This document shows positions 1 to 8,040 of a DNA stretch of 49,582 bases, piece by piece. Source of the stretch: Streptomyces sp. MBT65 (GTDB taxonomy: Bacteria > Actinomycetota > Actinomycetes > Streptomycetales > Streptomycetaceae). Where the stretch lies: NCBI RefSeq assembly GCF_016612545.1, contig NZ_JAENRY010000021.1, positions 1 through 49,582 of the forward strand, read 5' to 3'. A model generated the notes under the pieces. It saw only the letters and a program-made list of their open reading frames with translations, did not search any database and was not told the origin of the DNA. Each line of letters starts with the position of its first letter. Within the stretch, counting starts at the first letter, position 1. The position numbers were made by a program, and so were the translations under genes.

Positions 1-250
1 AGACGGAGCCGGAGACGGAGCCGGGTCGGGTCGGAGACGGAGCCGGGTCGGGGACGGAAGCGGAGGCGGTTCGGGGACGTAGAGCGGGTGTGGGTGTGGG
101 GTCGGGGATGTACGCGGGTCCGGGGACGTAGGCGGCGACGGGCGCGGGTGCGAGTCCGGAGGCGGTGACGCGTGCGGGTCCGGAGGGCGAGGACGGTGAG
201 GGAGGCGGTGACGCGTACGTGTCCGGAGGCGAGGACGGTGACCAGCACGA
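1..250. repeat. Degenerate G-rich tandem repeat at the left edge
   Basis: The plus strand is a run of variations on GACGGAGCCGG, GGTCGGGGACG and GGAGGCGGTGACGCG, so short degenerate repeats fill the first 250 bases. In one minus-strand frame the region is open to the window edge and rich in Pro, Ser and Arg (for example PAPSPAPS). It could therefore be the proline-rich tail or linker of a gene running off the left end, but skewed repeats give open frames by chance. I see no start codon with a ribosome site for such a gene, so bases 1-391 carry no gene I can support. Confidence 0.6.
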
Positions 251-391
251 GGACGCGTCCAGAGCGAGCGACGCCGGAGGATCGCGCCCACTCCCAGCAG
301 CGCCCCCCCCGCTGAAGCCGCCGAGCGATGAGTTTCGGGGCCCCCGCCGGTCTACCCCACGAGTGGAGACCGCACCCCGGAAGGAAAGCGC

Positions 392-979
392 ATGACCGAC
401 AGCATCCTGGACCTCGGCCCGCAGACCCGCGTCGTCGCCCGTCTCGTCGAGGGCGTCACCGACGAGCAGCTCAGGGAGGTGACCCCGTGCCCCGGTACCG
501 CCGTACGCAACATGCTGGGGCATCTGCTCGGCCTGTCCGTCGCCTTCCGTGACGCCGCGCGCAAGGACCTGGGCGTCATGACGGACACCGCACCGGACAC
601 CGGCGCCTCCGACATCGGCCCCGGCTGGCGCGAGGACTTCCCCAAGGTGCTCGACGGACTCGCCGAGGCCTGGCGCGACCCGGCCGCCTGGACCGGCATG
701 ACCCGCGCGGGCGGCATCGACCTCCCCGGCGCGGTCGCCGCCGCCGTTGTCGCCGACGAACTGGTCATCCACGGCTGGGACTTGGCCGTGGCCACCGGCC
801 AGCCCTACGAGCCCGACCCGGCCGCGCTGCAGACGTCGTACACCTTCCTGCTGGCGGCGGCCGAGGGCCCGACCGGGGGCGGGGGCATCTTCGGACCGGT
901 CGTCCCGGTACCGACGGACGCGCCCCTGCTGGACCGGGCGGTGGGGCTCAGCGGACGGGACCCGGGCTGGAAGCCGTAG
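392..979 (+). CDS. TIGR03086 family metal-binding protein (DinB/MDMPI-like)
   Basis: This 195-residue protein resembles the actinobacterial TIGR03086 family, related to the mycothiol-dependent maleylpyruvate isomerase N-terminal/DinB four-helix fold. The family has an N-terminal metal-binding His (here GHLLG, His44) and a second histidine motif (ELVIHGWD, His128 and Asp130). Length is normal for the family. The start has a good ribosome site (GGAAGG about 9 bases upstream). Its biochemical role is not established; mycothiol- or metal-dependent transferase activity is a family-level inference. Its 3' end forms the first unit of a 20-21 bp tandem array that runs to the end of the convergent HD gene. 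Confidence 0.85.
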   Translation: MTDSILDLGPQTRVVARLVEGVTDEQLREVTPCPGTAVRNMLGHLLGLSVAFRDAARKDLGVMTDTAPDTGASDIGPGWREDFPKVLDGLAEAWRDPAAWTGMTRAGGIDLPGAVAAAVVADELVIHGWDLAVATGQPYEPDPAALQTSYTFLLAAAEGPTGGGGIFGPVVPVPTDAPLLDRAVGLSGRDPGWKP

Positions 980-1101
980 ACCCGGCGCCCTCCGGCGTGG
1001 ATCGGGCGCCCTCAGCCGTGGACCGGTGCCCTCAGCCGTAGCCTGGCGCTCTCAGCCGTGGACCCGGCGCCTCAGGCGTGGACCGGGCTCTCTCAGCCGT
1101 G
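959..1101. repeat. Seven-unit 20-21 bp tandem array between two convergent stop codons
   Basis: Units begin at 959, 979, 1000, 1021, 1041, 1061 and 1081 and follow a pattern close to GACCGGGCGCCCTCAGCCGT. The first unit is the coding end of the TIGR03086 gene. The last contains the stop of the convergent HD gene, because TCAGCCGTG is the complement of its His-Gly-stop codons. The array therefore spans both stop codons and fills the whole intergenic space. Units diverge by a few bases, so the array is not very recent. Confidence 0.85.
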
Positions 1102-1686
1102 AACCGGGAACGACGCCTGGAACGCCAGCCGCTCGTCCGCCCCCTCACCGATACCGGCGAGGGCCTCGTCGAGCGCCATGAACTCCTCCCAGACCGCCCG
1201 GCCGCTCGCCTCGGTCAGCCGGGCCACGACGAGATCCTCCAGCTCGGGAACCCGCTTGTTCTTCCACACCTTGTCGGCGAGGCTCACCAACAGGTCCTCC
1301 AGGCCCACCTGTTGGCGCCCCCACGACGCGTGCGTCGCGGCGAAGCGGGCCAACTCCGGGCTGACGCCGTGGCGTTGCAGAAGAGCCCGTCCCGCTTCTT
1401 CGTGCGCCGCCCCCGGCCCGGACAGCTCGGAGACGTGCAGCGTCTTCCCCACGTCGTGCGTCGCCGCCCCGAAGAGCACCGCCTCGCGCTCGAACCGCAC
1501 GGCGGGGCAGCGCAGTTCGACCCAGTCGACCAGCTGGCGGGCGACGTCGTGGACAGCCCGCAGATGAGCCGCCAGCCGCGGCGGGCTGCCCAGCTCCGAC
1601 AGCAGCTCGACCACCCGATCAGGCAGCGGAAGCAACGGCGGGTCGACGACACCGGTCATCGCCCTCGACAGGAGAGAGTCGGCCAT
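1093..1686 (-). CDS. HD domain-containing phosphohydrolase
   Basis: This 197-residue protein has an HD-superfamily pattern: His46 in RAVHDVA, the His77-Asp78 doublet in AATHDVGK, and a further His95 in AAHEEAGR. These are the expected metal ligands of a nucleotidase or phosphohydrolase. The substrate cannot be read from the sequence. I chose the ATG at 1686 because residues further upstream in the same frame are low complexity and look non-coding. The gene converges on the TIGR03086 gene across the tandem array. Confidence 0.8.
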   Translation of the reverse strand: MADSLLSRAMTGVVDPPLLPLPDRVVELLSELGSPPRLAAHLRAVHDVARQLVDWVELRCPAVRFEREAVLFGAATHDVGKTLHVSELSGPGAAHEEAGRALLQRHGVSPELARFAATHASWGRQQVGLEDLLVSLADKVWKNKRVPELEDLVVARLTEASGRAVWEEFMALDEALAGIGEGADERLAFQASFPVHG

Positions 1687-1800
1687 CACCGCGTCAGGGT
1701 ACTGACCGCGGTGCCCAGGCGCGGGCGGTCCGAGGCCGGGCACCACGGAACGCCCTGAAATGTGAGTGCCGAGGGCCCCGGATCCGTACTCTTCCCCACC

Positions 1801-2550
1801 ATGCCCCTCAGTCTGACCGTCCTCGGCACCGCCTCCCCGCACCCGCGCCCCGGCCGCCCCTGCTCCGGGTACCTGCTGCGCGGCGGCGGCGCCGAGGTGT
1901 GGGTGGACGCGGGCACCGGGACGTTCGCGGAGTTGCAGCGGCACACGGACCCGGCGCGGCTCACCGCGATCTGGATCTCACATCTGCACGCCGACCACAG
2001 CGCCGATCTCCTCGCGGCGGCCTACGCGTTCGCCTTCGGCGGGATGACCCCGGCCGACCCGATCCCGCTCTACGCGCCGCAGGACTGCGCCCGCCGACTC
2101 GCCGGCTTCTTCGGGCAGCCGGACGTCCGCTTCCTGAGCGGCGTCTTCGACTTCCGCCCGCTCTACGACGGCCACGCCGTCCGGCACTGGAACCTCCGCC
2201 TCACCGCACGCGCCGTCGTCCACGACGTCGAGGCGTACGGGCTGCGCGCCGAGTGCCAGGGGAGTGTCCTCGGCTACTCCGGGGACAGCGGACCCTGCGA
2301 GGCACTGTCCGAACTCGCGGGCGGCGCCGACGTGTTCCTGTGCGAGGCCGACATCGACCGGCATCGCGAAGGCGAACGCCAGGTGCATCTCACGCCAGAG
2401 GACGCCGGCGCCTGCGCCAAGGGCGCGCGCGAACTCCTCATCACCCATGTGGGACCCACCCTCACCAGGGAAGCGGCGCTGGAGCGCGCCGCCGCGATCT
2501 TCCCCGGCCGGACCTCGGCCGCGCTCGAAGGTGTCACCAAGACCATGTGA
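1801..2550 (+). CDS. MBL-fold metallo-hydrolase
   Basis: This 249-residue protein starts with a beta-lactamase-fold strand (LTVLGTASPHP) and carries the zinc motif HLHADH at residues 61-66. Later metal-ligand regions are SGDSG near residue 161 and TPEDAGACAKGARELLITHVG near the end. It resembles small RNase Z/AtsA-like hydrolases of actinomycetes; the substrate is unknown. The ATG at 1801 places the first strand at the N terminus, whereas an upstream in-frame ATG at 1762 would add a non-conserved tail. The stop codon lies inside a 15 bp tandem duplication. Confidence 0.85.
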   Translation: MPLSLTVLGTASPHPRPGRPCSGYLLRGGGAEVWVDAGTGTFAELQRHTDPARLTAIWISHLHADHSADLLAAAYAFAFGGMTPADPIPLYAPQDCARRLAGFFGQPDVRFLSGVFDFRPLYDGHAVRHWNLRLTARAVVHDVEAYGLRAECQGSVLGYSGDSGPCEALSELAGGADVFLCEADIDRHREGERQVHLTPEDAGACAKGARELLITHVGPTLTREAALERAAAIFPGRTSAALEGVTKTM

Positions 2551-2570
2551 AGCGCGGTCATGTGAAGCGC
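2544..2570. repeat. 15 bp tandem duplication across the MBL stop codon
   Basis: CATGTGAAGCGC occurs at 2544-2555 and 2559-2570, a 15-base period. The first copy contains the TGA stop of the MBL gene (2548-2550). The second copy merges into a GAAGCGCTTTC half-palindrome. Confidence 0.8.
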
Positions 2571-2575
2571 TTTCT
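2563..2575. promoter_or_regulatory. LacI/GalR-type operator-like site upstream of the GntR operon
   Basis: GAAGCGCTTTC at 2564-2574 resembles the AAGCGCTT palindromic core recognised by many LacI-family sugar regulators. It lies about 20 bases upstream of the -35 box of the promoter at 2595. Similar sites stand before the first permease (6111) and the binding protein (11689). Confidence 0.45.
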
Positions 2576-2594
2576 GGTTCTTCTGTCAGAAGCA

Positions 2595-2623
2595 TTGACG
2601 AAACACTGGGCCGCTCCTACCTT
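2595..2623 (+). promoter_or_regulatory. Housekeeping-type promoter of the GntR/sugar-acid operon
   Basis: TTGACG (2595-2600), a 17-base spacer and TACCTT (2618-2623) make a good HrdB-type promoter about 130 bases before the GntR start codon. Transcription should begin near 2630. Confidence 0.6.
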
Positions 2624-2642
2624 CAACGCGTCGTACTTCGTA

Positions 2643-2658
2643 CGTCATATATGAGACG
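2643..2658. promoter_or_regulatory. Candidate GntR operator
   Basis: CGTCATATATGAGACG holds the perfect palindrome TCATATATGA (2645-2654), unusually AT-rich for this DNA. It lies just downstream of the predicted transcription start, so a bound FadR-type repressor would block the operon. Assignment to the adjacent regulator is inference. Confidence 0.4.
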
Positions 2659-2755
2659 CGATACGCGAGATCGGATACACGAGAGCCGGACGAGCGGGCC
2701 GGACGGGTGGGATCCGGTCCGCGCCCCGCAGCCACGTGACATCCGAGAGGCGCGC

Positions 2756-3448
2756 ATGACCTCTGTGCCCACGCCGATCCCGTCCCGCACGCAGTATGTG
2801 CAGGAGGAGATCAAACGCCGCATCCTCACCGGGCAGTTGACGCCGGGTCAGCCACTGGTCGAGACCGAACTCGCCGCACAGTTCGGGGTGTCCAAGACCC
2901 CGGTGCGCGAGGCGCTCAAGACCCTGGCCGGTACCGGGCTCGTCGTGATGAACCAGTACAAGGGCGTCACGGTGCGCATGGTGGACGCGGACATGGCGCG
3001 CGAGGTGTACGACGTCCGGCTGCTCCTCGAACCCGAGGCGCTCCGGCGTGCCGTCCGTCGCCGTGCCTCCCTGGACGCCGCGCGCGACGCCCTGACCCGC
3101 GCCGACGAGGCCACCGACACCGCCGAACGCTCCCTCGCCAACCGGGAGTTCCACCGCGCGCTGTACCTGCCGTGCGGCAACCCGCTGCTCGGCCGGATGC
3201 TCGACGAGGTCCGCGACCAGGCCGCCCTCGTCTCCGCCGTCGCCTGGGCGGCCTCCCCCTCCTGGGAGCGGGAGGCCGGCGAACACCGGGAGATCCTGCG
3301 GCTCGCCCTCGACGGCGACGCCGACGGCGCGGCCACCGCGCTGCACGCCCACATCGCGTCGTTCGTGCAACGTGCCTTCCCCGGCACCGAGTTGGGACAG
3401 GGGCCCGGCACCGAGCCGGAGACCCCCGGAGAGGACGGTCGGGCATGA
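2756..3448 (+). CDS. GntR family transcriptional regulator, FadR subfamily (FCD domain)
   Basis: This 230-residue protein has a GntR winged helix at about residues 8-75 (GQPLVETELAAQFGVSKT then PVREALKTL). A C-terminal all-helical FCD ligand domain follows, with DVRLLLEPEA and REFHRALY and a late HREILRLALDGD segment that carries metal-binding His residues in this family. FadR-type regulators usually sense a sugar acid, keto acid or fatty acyl ligand and repress neighbouring catabolic genes. The stop overlaps the next start (ATGA), so it is translationally coupled to the DHDPS-family gene. It is probably the local regulator of the sugar-acid operon. Confidence 0.9.
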   Translation: MTSVPTPIPSRTQYVQEEIKRRILTGQLTPGQPLVETELAAQFGVSKTPVREALKTLAGTGLVVMNQYKGVTVRMVDADMAREVYDVRLLLEPEALRRAVRRRASLDAARDALTRADEATDTAERSLANREFHRALYLPCGNPLLGRMLDEVRDQAALVSAVAWAASPSWEREAGEHREILRLALDGDADGAATALHAHIASFVQRAFPGTELGQGPGTEPETPGEDGRA

Positions 3449-4353
3449 CGGCGACGTTCGAGGCCCAACGGGCCGCCCTGGCCGACGTGGTGGCGATCCC
3501 GGTGACCCCGTTCGCCGCGGACGGCGGCGTCGACCAGGACACCCACCGGGCCCTGCTGCGCCGACTGCTCGACGGCGGGATCGGCATCGTCACGCCGAAC
3601 GGGAACACCGGCGAGTTCTACACCCTCACGCCTCAAGAACGGCAGCTCGTCACGGAGTTGACCCTCGACGAGACGGGCGGGAGGGCCACCGTCCTCGTCG
3701 GCGTCGGCCACGACGTGCCCACCGCCATCGCCTCGGCCCGGCACGCCCGCGAGCACGGCGCCCAGATGGTGATGATCCATCAGCCCGTCCATCCCTATGT
3801 CTCACAGGGCGGCTGGGTCGACTACCACCGCGCGATCGCCGAGGCCGTGCCCGACCTGGGAGTCGTCCCGTACATCCGCAACGCCCAGCTCCTCGGCGCC
3901 CGCCTCGCGGAACTCGCCGACGACTGCCCGAACGTCATCGGCGTCAAGTACGCCGTCCCGGACGCGGCCCGCTTCGCCGCCTTCGCGCGGGACGCGGGGC
4001 TCGAACGCTTCGTGTGGGTGGCCGGGTTGGCCGAACCGTACGCGCCCTCCTACTTCTCGGCGGGCGCCACCGGCTTCACCTCAGGACTCGTGAACGTCGC
4101 CCCGTCCGTCTCGCTGAACATGATCGAAGCGCTTCGATCGGGCGACTTTCCGGGGGCGATGAAGGTATGGGAACAGATCCGCCGATTCGAGGAGCTGAGG
4201 GCCGCGAACGGCTCCGCGAACAACGTCACGATCGTCAAGGAAGCGCTTGCGTCCCTCGGCCTGTGCCGCCGTGACGTACGGCCCCCCAGCAAGCCCCTGC
4301 CCGAGAGCGAGCGCGCCGAGGTCGCCGCGATAGCCGCCGGATGGTCCGTATGA
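3445..4353 (+). CDS. Dihydrodipicolinate synthase family enzyme (keto-deoxy sugar acid dehydratase or aldolase)
   Basis: This 302-residue TIM-barrel protein has the class I aldolase signature: a GNTGEFYTLT substrate loop, Tyr143 in VVPYIRN and the Schiff-base Lys168 in GVKYAVPD. Family members with sugar-acid neighbours dehydrate 2-keto-3-deoxy-L-arabinonate or 5-keto-4-deoxyglucarate to 2-oxoglutarate semialdehyde, or cleave 2-keto-3-deoxy acids. Location between a GntR regulator and an IlvD-type dehydratase, rather than in lysine biosynthesis, argues against a true DapA. Both ends overlap neighbours as ATGA. Two AAGCGCTT palindromes lie inside the coding sequence. Confidence 0.85.
   Translation: MTATFEAQRAALADVVAIPVTPFAADGGVDQDTHRALLRRLLDGGIGIVTPNGNTGEFYTLTPQERQLVTELTLDETGGRATVLVGVGHDVPTAIASARHAREHGAQMVMIHQPVHPYVSQGGWVDYHRAIAEAVPDLGVVPYIRNAQLLGARLAELADDCPNVIGVKYAVPDAARFAAFARDAGLERFVWVAGLAEPYAPSYFSAGATGFTSGLVNVAPSVSLNMIEALRSGDFPGAMKVWEQIRRFEELRAANGSANNVTIVKEALASLGLCRRDVRPPSKPLPESERAEVAAIAAGWSV
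4122..4139. promoter_or_regulatory. Perfect 18 bp palindrome inside the DHDPS-family gene
   Basis: GATCGAAGC followed by GCTTCGATC is a perfect dyad with the AAGCGCTT core. It lies in coding DNA for residues around 226-232. A second related core (AAGCGCTTGC, 4241-4250) follows about 110 bases later. They could serve as internal LacI-type operators or roadblocks, or be chance. Confidence 0.35.
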
Positions 4354-6071
4354 AGGCACCGGAAGAGCTCAGAAGCCACCAGTGGTACGGCACTGACGGG
4401 CTGCGCTCCTTCAGCCACCGGGCCCGCACCCGCCAGCTCGGCTATCTCCCCGAGGAGCACCTCGGCAAGCCCGTCATCGCGATCCTCAACACCTGGTCGG
4501 ACATCAATCCCTGTCATGTGCACCTCCGTGACCGCGCCCAGGCGGTCAAACGGGGCGTGTGGCAGGCAGGCGGCTTCCCGCTGGAGTTCCCGGTCTCCAC
4601 GCTCAGCGAGACCTTCCAGAAGCCGACCCCGATGCTCTACCGCAACCTCCTCGCGATGGAGACCGAGGAACTGCTGCGGTCGTACCCCGTCGACGGCGCC
4701 GTCCTGATGGGCGGCTGCGACAAGTCGACCCCCGCGCTGCTCATGGGTGCCGCGAGCGTCGACCTGCCCACCGTCTTCGTCCCCGCCGGGCCGATGCTGC
4801 CGGGCCACTGGCGCAACGAGATCCTCGGCTCCGGCACCGACATGTGGAAGTACTGGGACGACAAGCGCGCCGGCCTCATCGGCGACTGCGAGATGACCGA
4901 GCTGGAGAGCGGCCTGGCGCGCTCGCCCGGCCACTGCATGACCATGGGGACGGCGTCCACGCTGACGGCGGCGGCCGAGGCGCTCGGGGCGACCGTGCCG
5001 GGCGCGTCCAGCATCCCTGCCGTGGACTCGGGGCACGATCGGATGGCCGCGCAATCCGGCATGAGGATCGTTGAACAAGTCCACAAGGGGCGTGTTCTCT
5101 CGTCGATCCTCACCCAGGACGCCTTCGAGGACGCCGTCACCACCGTCCTCGGCCTCGGCGGCTCCACCAACGCCGTGATCCACCTCATCGCCATGGCCGG
5201 CCGCGCGGGCGTCCACCTCACGCTCGACGACTTCGACCGCATCGCCCGCACGGTCCCGGTCCTGGCGAACGTACGGCCCGGCGGACGGACGTACCTCATG
5301 GAGGACTTCCACTTCGCCGGCGGCCTGCCCGGCTTCCTCTCCCGGATCACGGACCTGCTCCACCTGGACCGCCCGACGGTCTCGTACGACACCCTCCGCG
5401 AGCAGCTCGCCGGTGCGCGGGTGCACAACGACGACGTCATACGACCGCGCGACAACCCGGTCGCGCCCGAGGGCGGGGTCGCCGTCCTGCGCGGCAACCT
5501 CTGCCCCGACGGCGCCGTCATCAAGCACATCGCCGCCGAACCGCACCTGCTCAAGCACACCGGCCCCGCGGTCGTCTTCGACGACTACCGGACCATGCAA
5601 CGCACCATCAACGACCCGGAGTTGGACATCACCGCCGACAGCGTGCTGGTGCTGCGCAACGCGGGCCCCAAGGGCGGTCCCGGCATGCCCGAGTACGGCA
5701 TGCTCCCGATCCCCGACCACCTCCTCAAGCAGGGCGTCCGGGACATGGTCCGCATCTCCGACGCCCGGATGAGCGGCACGAGTTACGGCGCGTGCGTGCT
5801 GCACATCGCACCCGAGTCGTACATCGGCGGACCGCTCGCCCTCGTCCGCACCGGGGACACCATCACCCTGGACGTCGAGGCACGCACCCTCCAACTCAAC
5901 GTGGACGACGAGGAGTTGGCGCGCCGCAGGGCGGAGTGGACCCCGCCGCCCGCACGCTACGAGCGCGGCTACGGCGTGCTCTACAACGCACAGATCACCC
6001 AGGCCGACACCGGCTGCGACTTCGAGTTCCTGGCCCGGCCGGGCCAGGTGCCGGACCCGTACGCGGGTTAG
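4350..6071 (+). CDS. IlvD/EDD family dehydratase, probably a sugar-acid dehydratase
   Basis: This 573-residue protein belongs to the dihydroxyacid/6-phosphogluconate dehydratase family of Fe-S hydro-lyases. GGCDKSTPA (Cys123) and GHCMTMGTAS (Cys196) are the cluster-ligand motifs, and MGLGGSTNAVIHL-type and GPKGGPGMPE motifs follow. In this operon it more likely dehydrates an aldonate (L-arabinonate, D-xylonate or galactonate) to the 2-keto-3-deoxy acid than acts in branched-chain synthesis. The ATG at 4350 overlaps the previous stop and has GGATGG at good spacing; the in-frame ATG at 4341 lacks a site. Confidence 0.85.
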   Translation: MKAPEELRSHQWYGTDGLRSFSHRARTRQLGYLPEEHLGKPVIAILNTWSDINPCHVHLRDRAQAVKRGVWQAGGFPLEFPVSTLSETFQKPTPMLYRNLLAMETEELLRSYPVDGAVLMGGCDKSTPALLMGAASVDLPTVFVPAGPMLPGHWRNEILGSGTDMWKYWDDKRAGLIGDCEMTELESGLARSPGHCMTMGTASTLTAAAEALGATVPGASSIPAVDSGHDRMAAQSGMRIVEQVHKGRVLSSILTQDAFEDAVTTVLGLGGSTNAVIHLIAMAGRAGVHLTLDDFDRIARTVPVLANVRPGGRTYLMEDFHFAGGLPGFLSRITDLLHLDRPTVSYDTLREQLAGARVHNDDVIRPRDNPVAPEGGVAVLRGNLCPDGAVIKHIAAEPHLLKHTGPAVVFDDYRTMQRTINDPELDITADSVLVLRNAGPKGGPGMPEYGMLPIPDHLLKQGVRDMVRISDARMSGTSYGACVLHIAPESYIGGPLALVRTGDTITLDVEARTLQLNVDDEELARRRAEWTPPPARYERGYGVLYNAQITQADTGCDFEFLARPGQVPDPYAG

Positions 6072-6108
6072 CCCCCCTCGCAACGCACAGCGCCGCACCA
6101 CGCCCAAG

Positions 6109-6123
6109 GGGAAAGCGCTTCAC
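6109..6123. promoter_or_regulatory. LacI-type operator-like palindrome before the sugar permeases
   Basis: GGGAAAGCGCTTCACCC centres on AAAGCGCTT, about 55 bases before the first permease start in the 103-base gap after the dehydratase. This may be a secondary regulated promoter inside the operon. Confidence 0.45.
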
Positions 6124-6174
6124 CCCCGCGCTTCACCCCGTACACGACCCACCGCAAGCGAACGGAGAACAGTC

Positions 6175-7110
6175 ATGGCCCAAGCCGCAGCCGTGGCGAA
6201 ACCGCCCGCGCCACCCCGGCGGCGCCGTGCCTCCGCGACCCCGCGCAGGCTCCCGTACCTGCTGATCGCCCCGGCCGGGCTGCTCATGCTGGGCTTCATC
6301 GCCTACCCGGTCATCAGCGTCTTCTACTACAGCCTGCAGAACTACAACCCCACCAAACCCTGGCGCAACGGCTTCGCGGGCCTGGACAACTTCACCCACG
6401 CGTTCACCAACGACCCGCAGTTCTGGGACACGTTGACCTTCAGCGCCAAGTGGGTCGTCGTAGAGGTGGGCCTCCAACTCCTCTTCGGACTGGCCCTCGC
6501 GCTCATCGTCAACCAGACCTTCGTGGGCCGCTCCATCGGCCGCGCGCTGGTCTTCTCCCCCTGGGCCGTGTCGGGCGTCCTGACCTCCGCGATCTGGGTA
6601 CTGCTCTACAACTCCCAGACGGGCGTGACCCGTTACCTCGCCGACATGGGAATCGGCCAGTACGGCACGAGTTGGCTCTCCGACCCCTCAACGGTCTTCT
6701 CCGCAGCGGTTGTTGCGGACCTCTGGCGAGGCGTCCCCTTCTTCGCGATCCTCATCCTCGCCGACCTCCAGTCCGTCTCGAAGGACCTCTACGAGGCCGC
6801 CGAGGTGGACGGCGCGAGCCGCTTCCAGCAGTTCCTGAACATCACCCTGCCGCACCTCAAGGACGCGATCGTGCTGTCCACGCTGCTGCGCGCGGTGTGG
6901 GAGTTCAACAACGTCGACCTCCTCTACACCCTGACCGGCGGCGGCCCGGCCGGCGAGACGACCACGCTCCCGCTCTACGTCGCCAACACCAGCGTCGAGG
7001 CCCACAACTTCGGCTACGCGTCGGCCCTCACCACCGTCGCGTTCGTCATTCTCCTCTTCTTCTCGATCATCTATCTGCGGCTGAGCAAGTTCGGAGGCGG
7101 CGACAAGTGA
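6175..7110 (+). CDS. Sugar ABC transporter permease (MalF/UgpA type)
   Basis: This 311-residue membrane protein has six predicted hydrophobic segments, the first at residues 27-50. It carries the EAA loop for contact with the ATPase (YEAAEVDGASRFQQF, near residue 205). It belongs to the carbohydrate uptake CUT1 type, as do its partner permease and the binding lipoprotein downstream. No ATPase gene is present; in Streptomyces CUT1 systems commonly share the MsiK ATPase, which is the inference here. The substrate is probably an oligosaccharide or monosaccharide from pectin side chains. Confidence 0.92.
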   Translation: MAQAAAVAKPPAPPRRRRASATPRRLPYLLIAPAGLLMLGFIAYPVISVFYYSLQNYNPTKPWRNGFAGLDNFTHAFTNDPQFWDTLTFSAKWVVVEVGLQLLFGLALALIVNQTFVGRSIGRALVFSPWAVSGVLTSAIWVLLYNSQTGVTRYLADMGIGQYGTSWLSDPSTVFSAAVVADLWRGVPFFAILILADLQSVSKDLYEAAEVDGASRFQQFLNITLPHLKDAIVLSTLLRAVWEFNNVDLLYTLTGGGPAGETTTLPLYVANTSVEAHNFGYASALTTVAFVILLFFSIIYLRLSKFGGGDK

Positions 7111-7991
7111 TCACCGAGATCGCCCCGGCCCGCGAGCGGGAAACGGCCGCGCCGCACCAGCCGCGCAAGGTCCGCCGCGCCTGGGACGAGGTCCCGCGCT
7201 GGCAGATCTACGTCCCCCTCGGCATCTACCTCGTCTTCACCCTGATCCCCTTCTACTGGATCCTGCTCTTCGCGTTCCGCCCGGCCGGCTCGACCTCCCT
7301 GGTGCCCTGGCCGATGACCTTCGACCACTTCCAGAAGGTGTGGACCGAACGCAGCTTCGGCGTCTACTTCCAGAACAGCGTCTACGTCGGCGTCGCCACC
7401 CTGATCCTCACCACGGTCGTCGCCCTGGCCGGCGGCTACGCGCTCGCCCGCTTCGAGTTCAGGATCAAACGCGTCTTCATGCTGGCCCTGCTCTGCTCCC
7501 AATTCGTGCCGGGCGCCCTGCTGTTGGTCCCGCTGTTCCAGATCTTCGCCAAGCTCCAGATGATCAACTCGCTCGGCAGCGTCATCATCGCGGAGACCGT
7601 CTTCCAGCTCCCGCTGTCGATGATCCTGATCAGCGGCTTCATCCGGAACGTCCCGCAGTCCCTGGAGGAGGCCGCCTGGGTCGACGGCTGCAACCGCCTC
7701 ACCGCGTTCCGCATCGTCGTCCTCCCGCTGCTGCGGCCCGGACTGATCGCCGTCGGCTCCTTCGCCTTCGTGCACGCCTGGAACCACTTCCTCTTCGCCC
7801 TGATGTTCCTCTCCGACCAGAGCAAGCAGACCATCCCGGTCGGCCTCAACACCCTGATGGGCGCGGACAGCGTCGACCTCGGCGCGCTCGCCGCCGGCGG
7901 CATCGTCGCGGCCGTACCCGTGGTGATCGTGTTCGCCTTCATCCAGAAGTGGCTGATCACCGGCTTCAGCGCGGGGGCGGTGAAGGGATGA
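7107..7991 (+). CDS. Sugar ABC transporter permease (MalG/UgpE type)
   Basis: This 294-residue protein starts at a GTG overlapping the previous stop (GTGA). It has six hydrophobic segments and the EAA motif LEEAAWVDGCNRLTAF near residue 190, followed by the typical IVLPLLRPG-like segment. It is the second half of the CUT1 permease pair. Coupling to the upstream permease and the matching binding protein at 11754 support a single transporter for one carbohydrate. Confidence 0.92.
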   Translation: MITEIAPARERETAAPHQPRKVRRAWDEVPRWQIYVPLGIYLVFTLIPFYWILLFAFRPAGSTSLVPWPMTFDHFQKVWTERSFGVYFQNSVYVGVATLILTTVVALAGGYALARFEFRIKRVFMLALLCSQFVPGALLLVPLFQIFAKLQMINSLGSVIIAETVFQLPLSMILISGFIRNVPQSLEEAAWVDGCNRLTAFRIVVLPLLRPGLIAVGSFAFVHAWNHFLFALMFLSDQSKQTIPVGLNTLMGADSVDLGALAAGGIVAAVPVVIVFAFIQKWLITGFSAGAVKG

Positions 7992-8040
7992 GGCAACCGC
8001 TTACCCTGCTGGCGAAGATCGTCGACGCAGGGAGACTCCC

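Noticed and set aside
4050..6107. 685-residue minus-strand ORF opposite the IlvD-type gene
   Set aside because: It is a low-complexity shadow of a well-supported gene; it lacks recognisable domains and a ribosome site.
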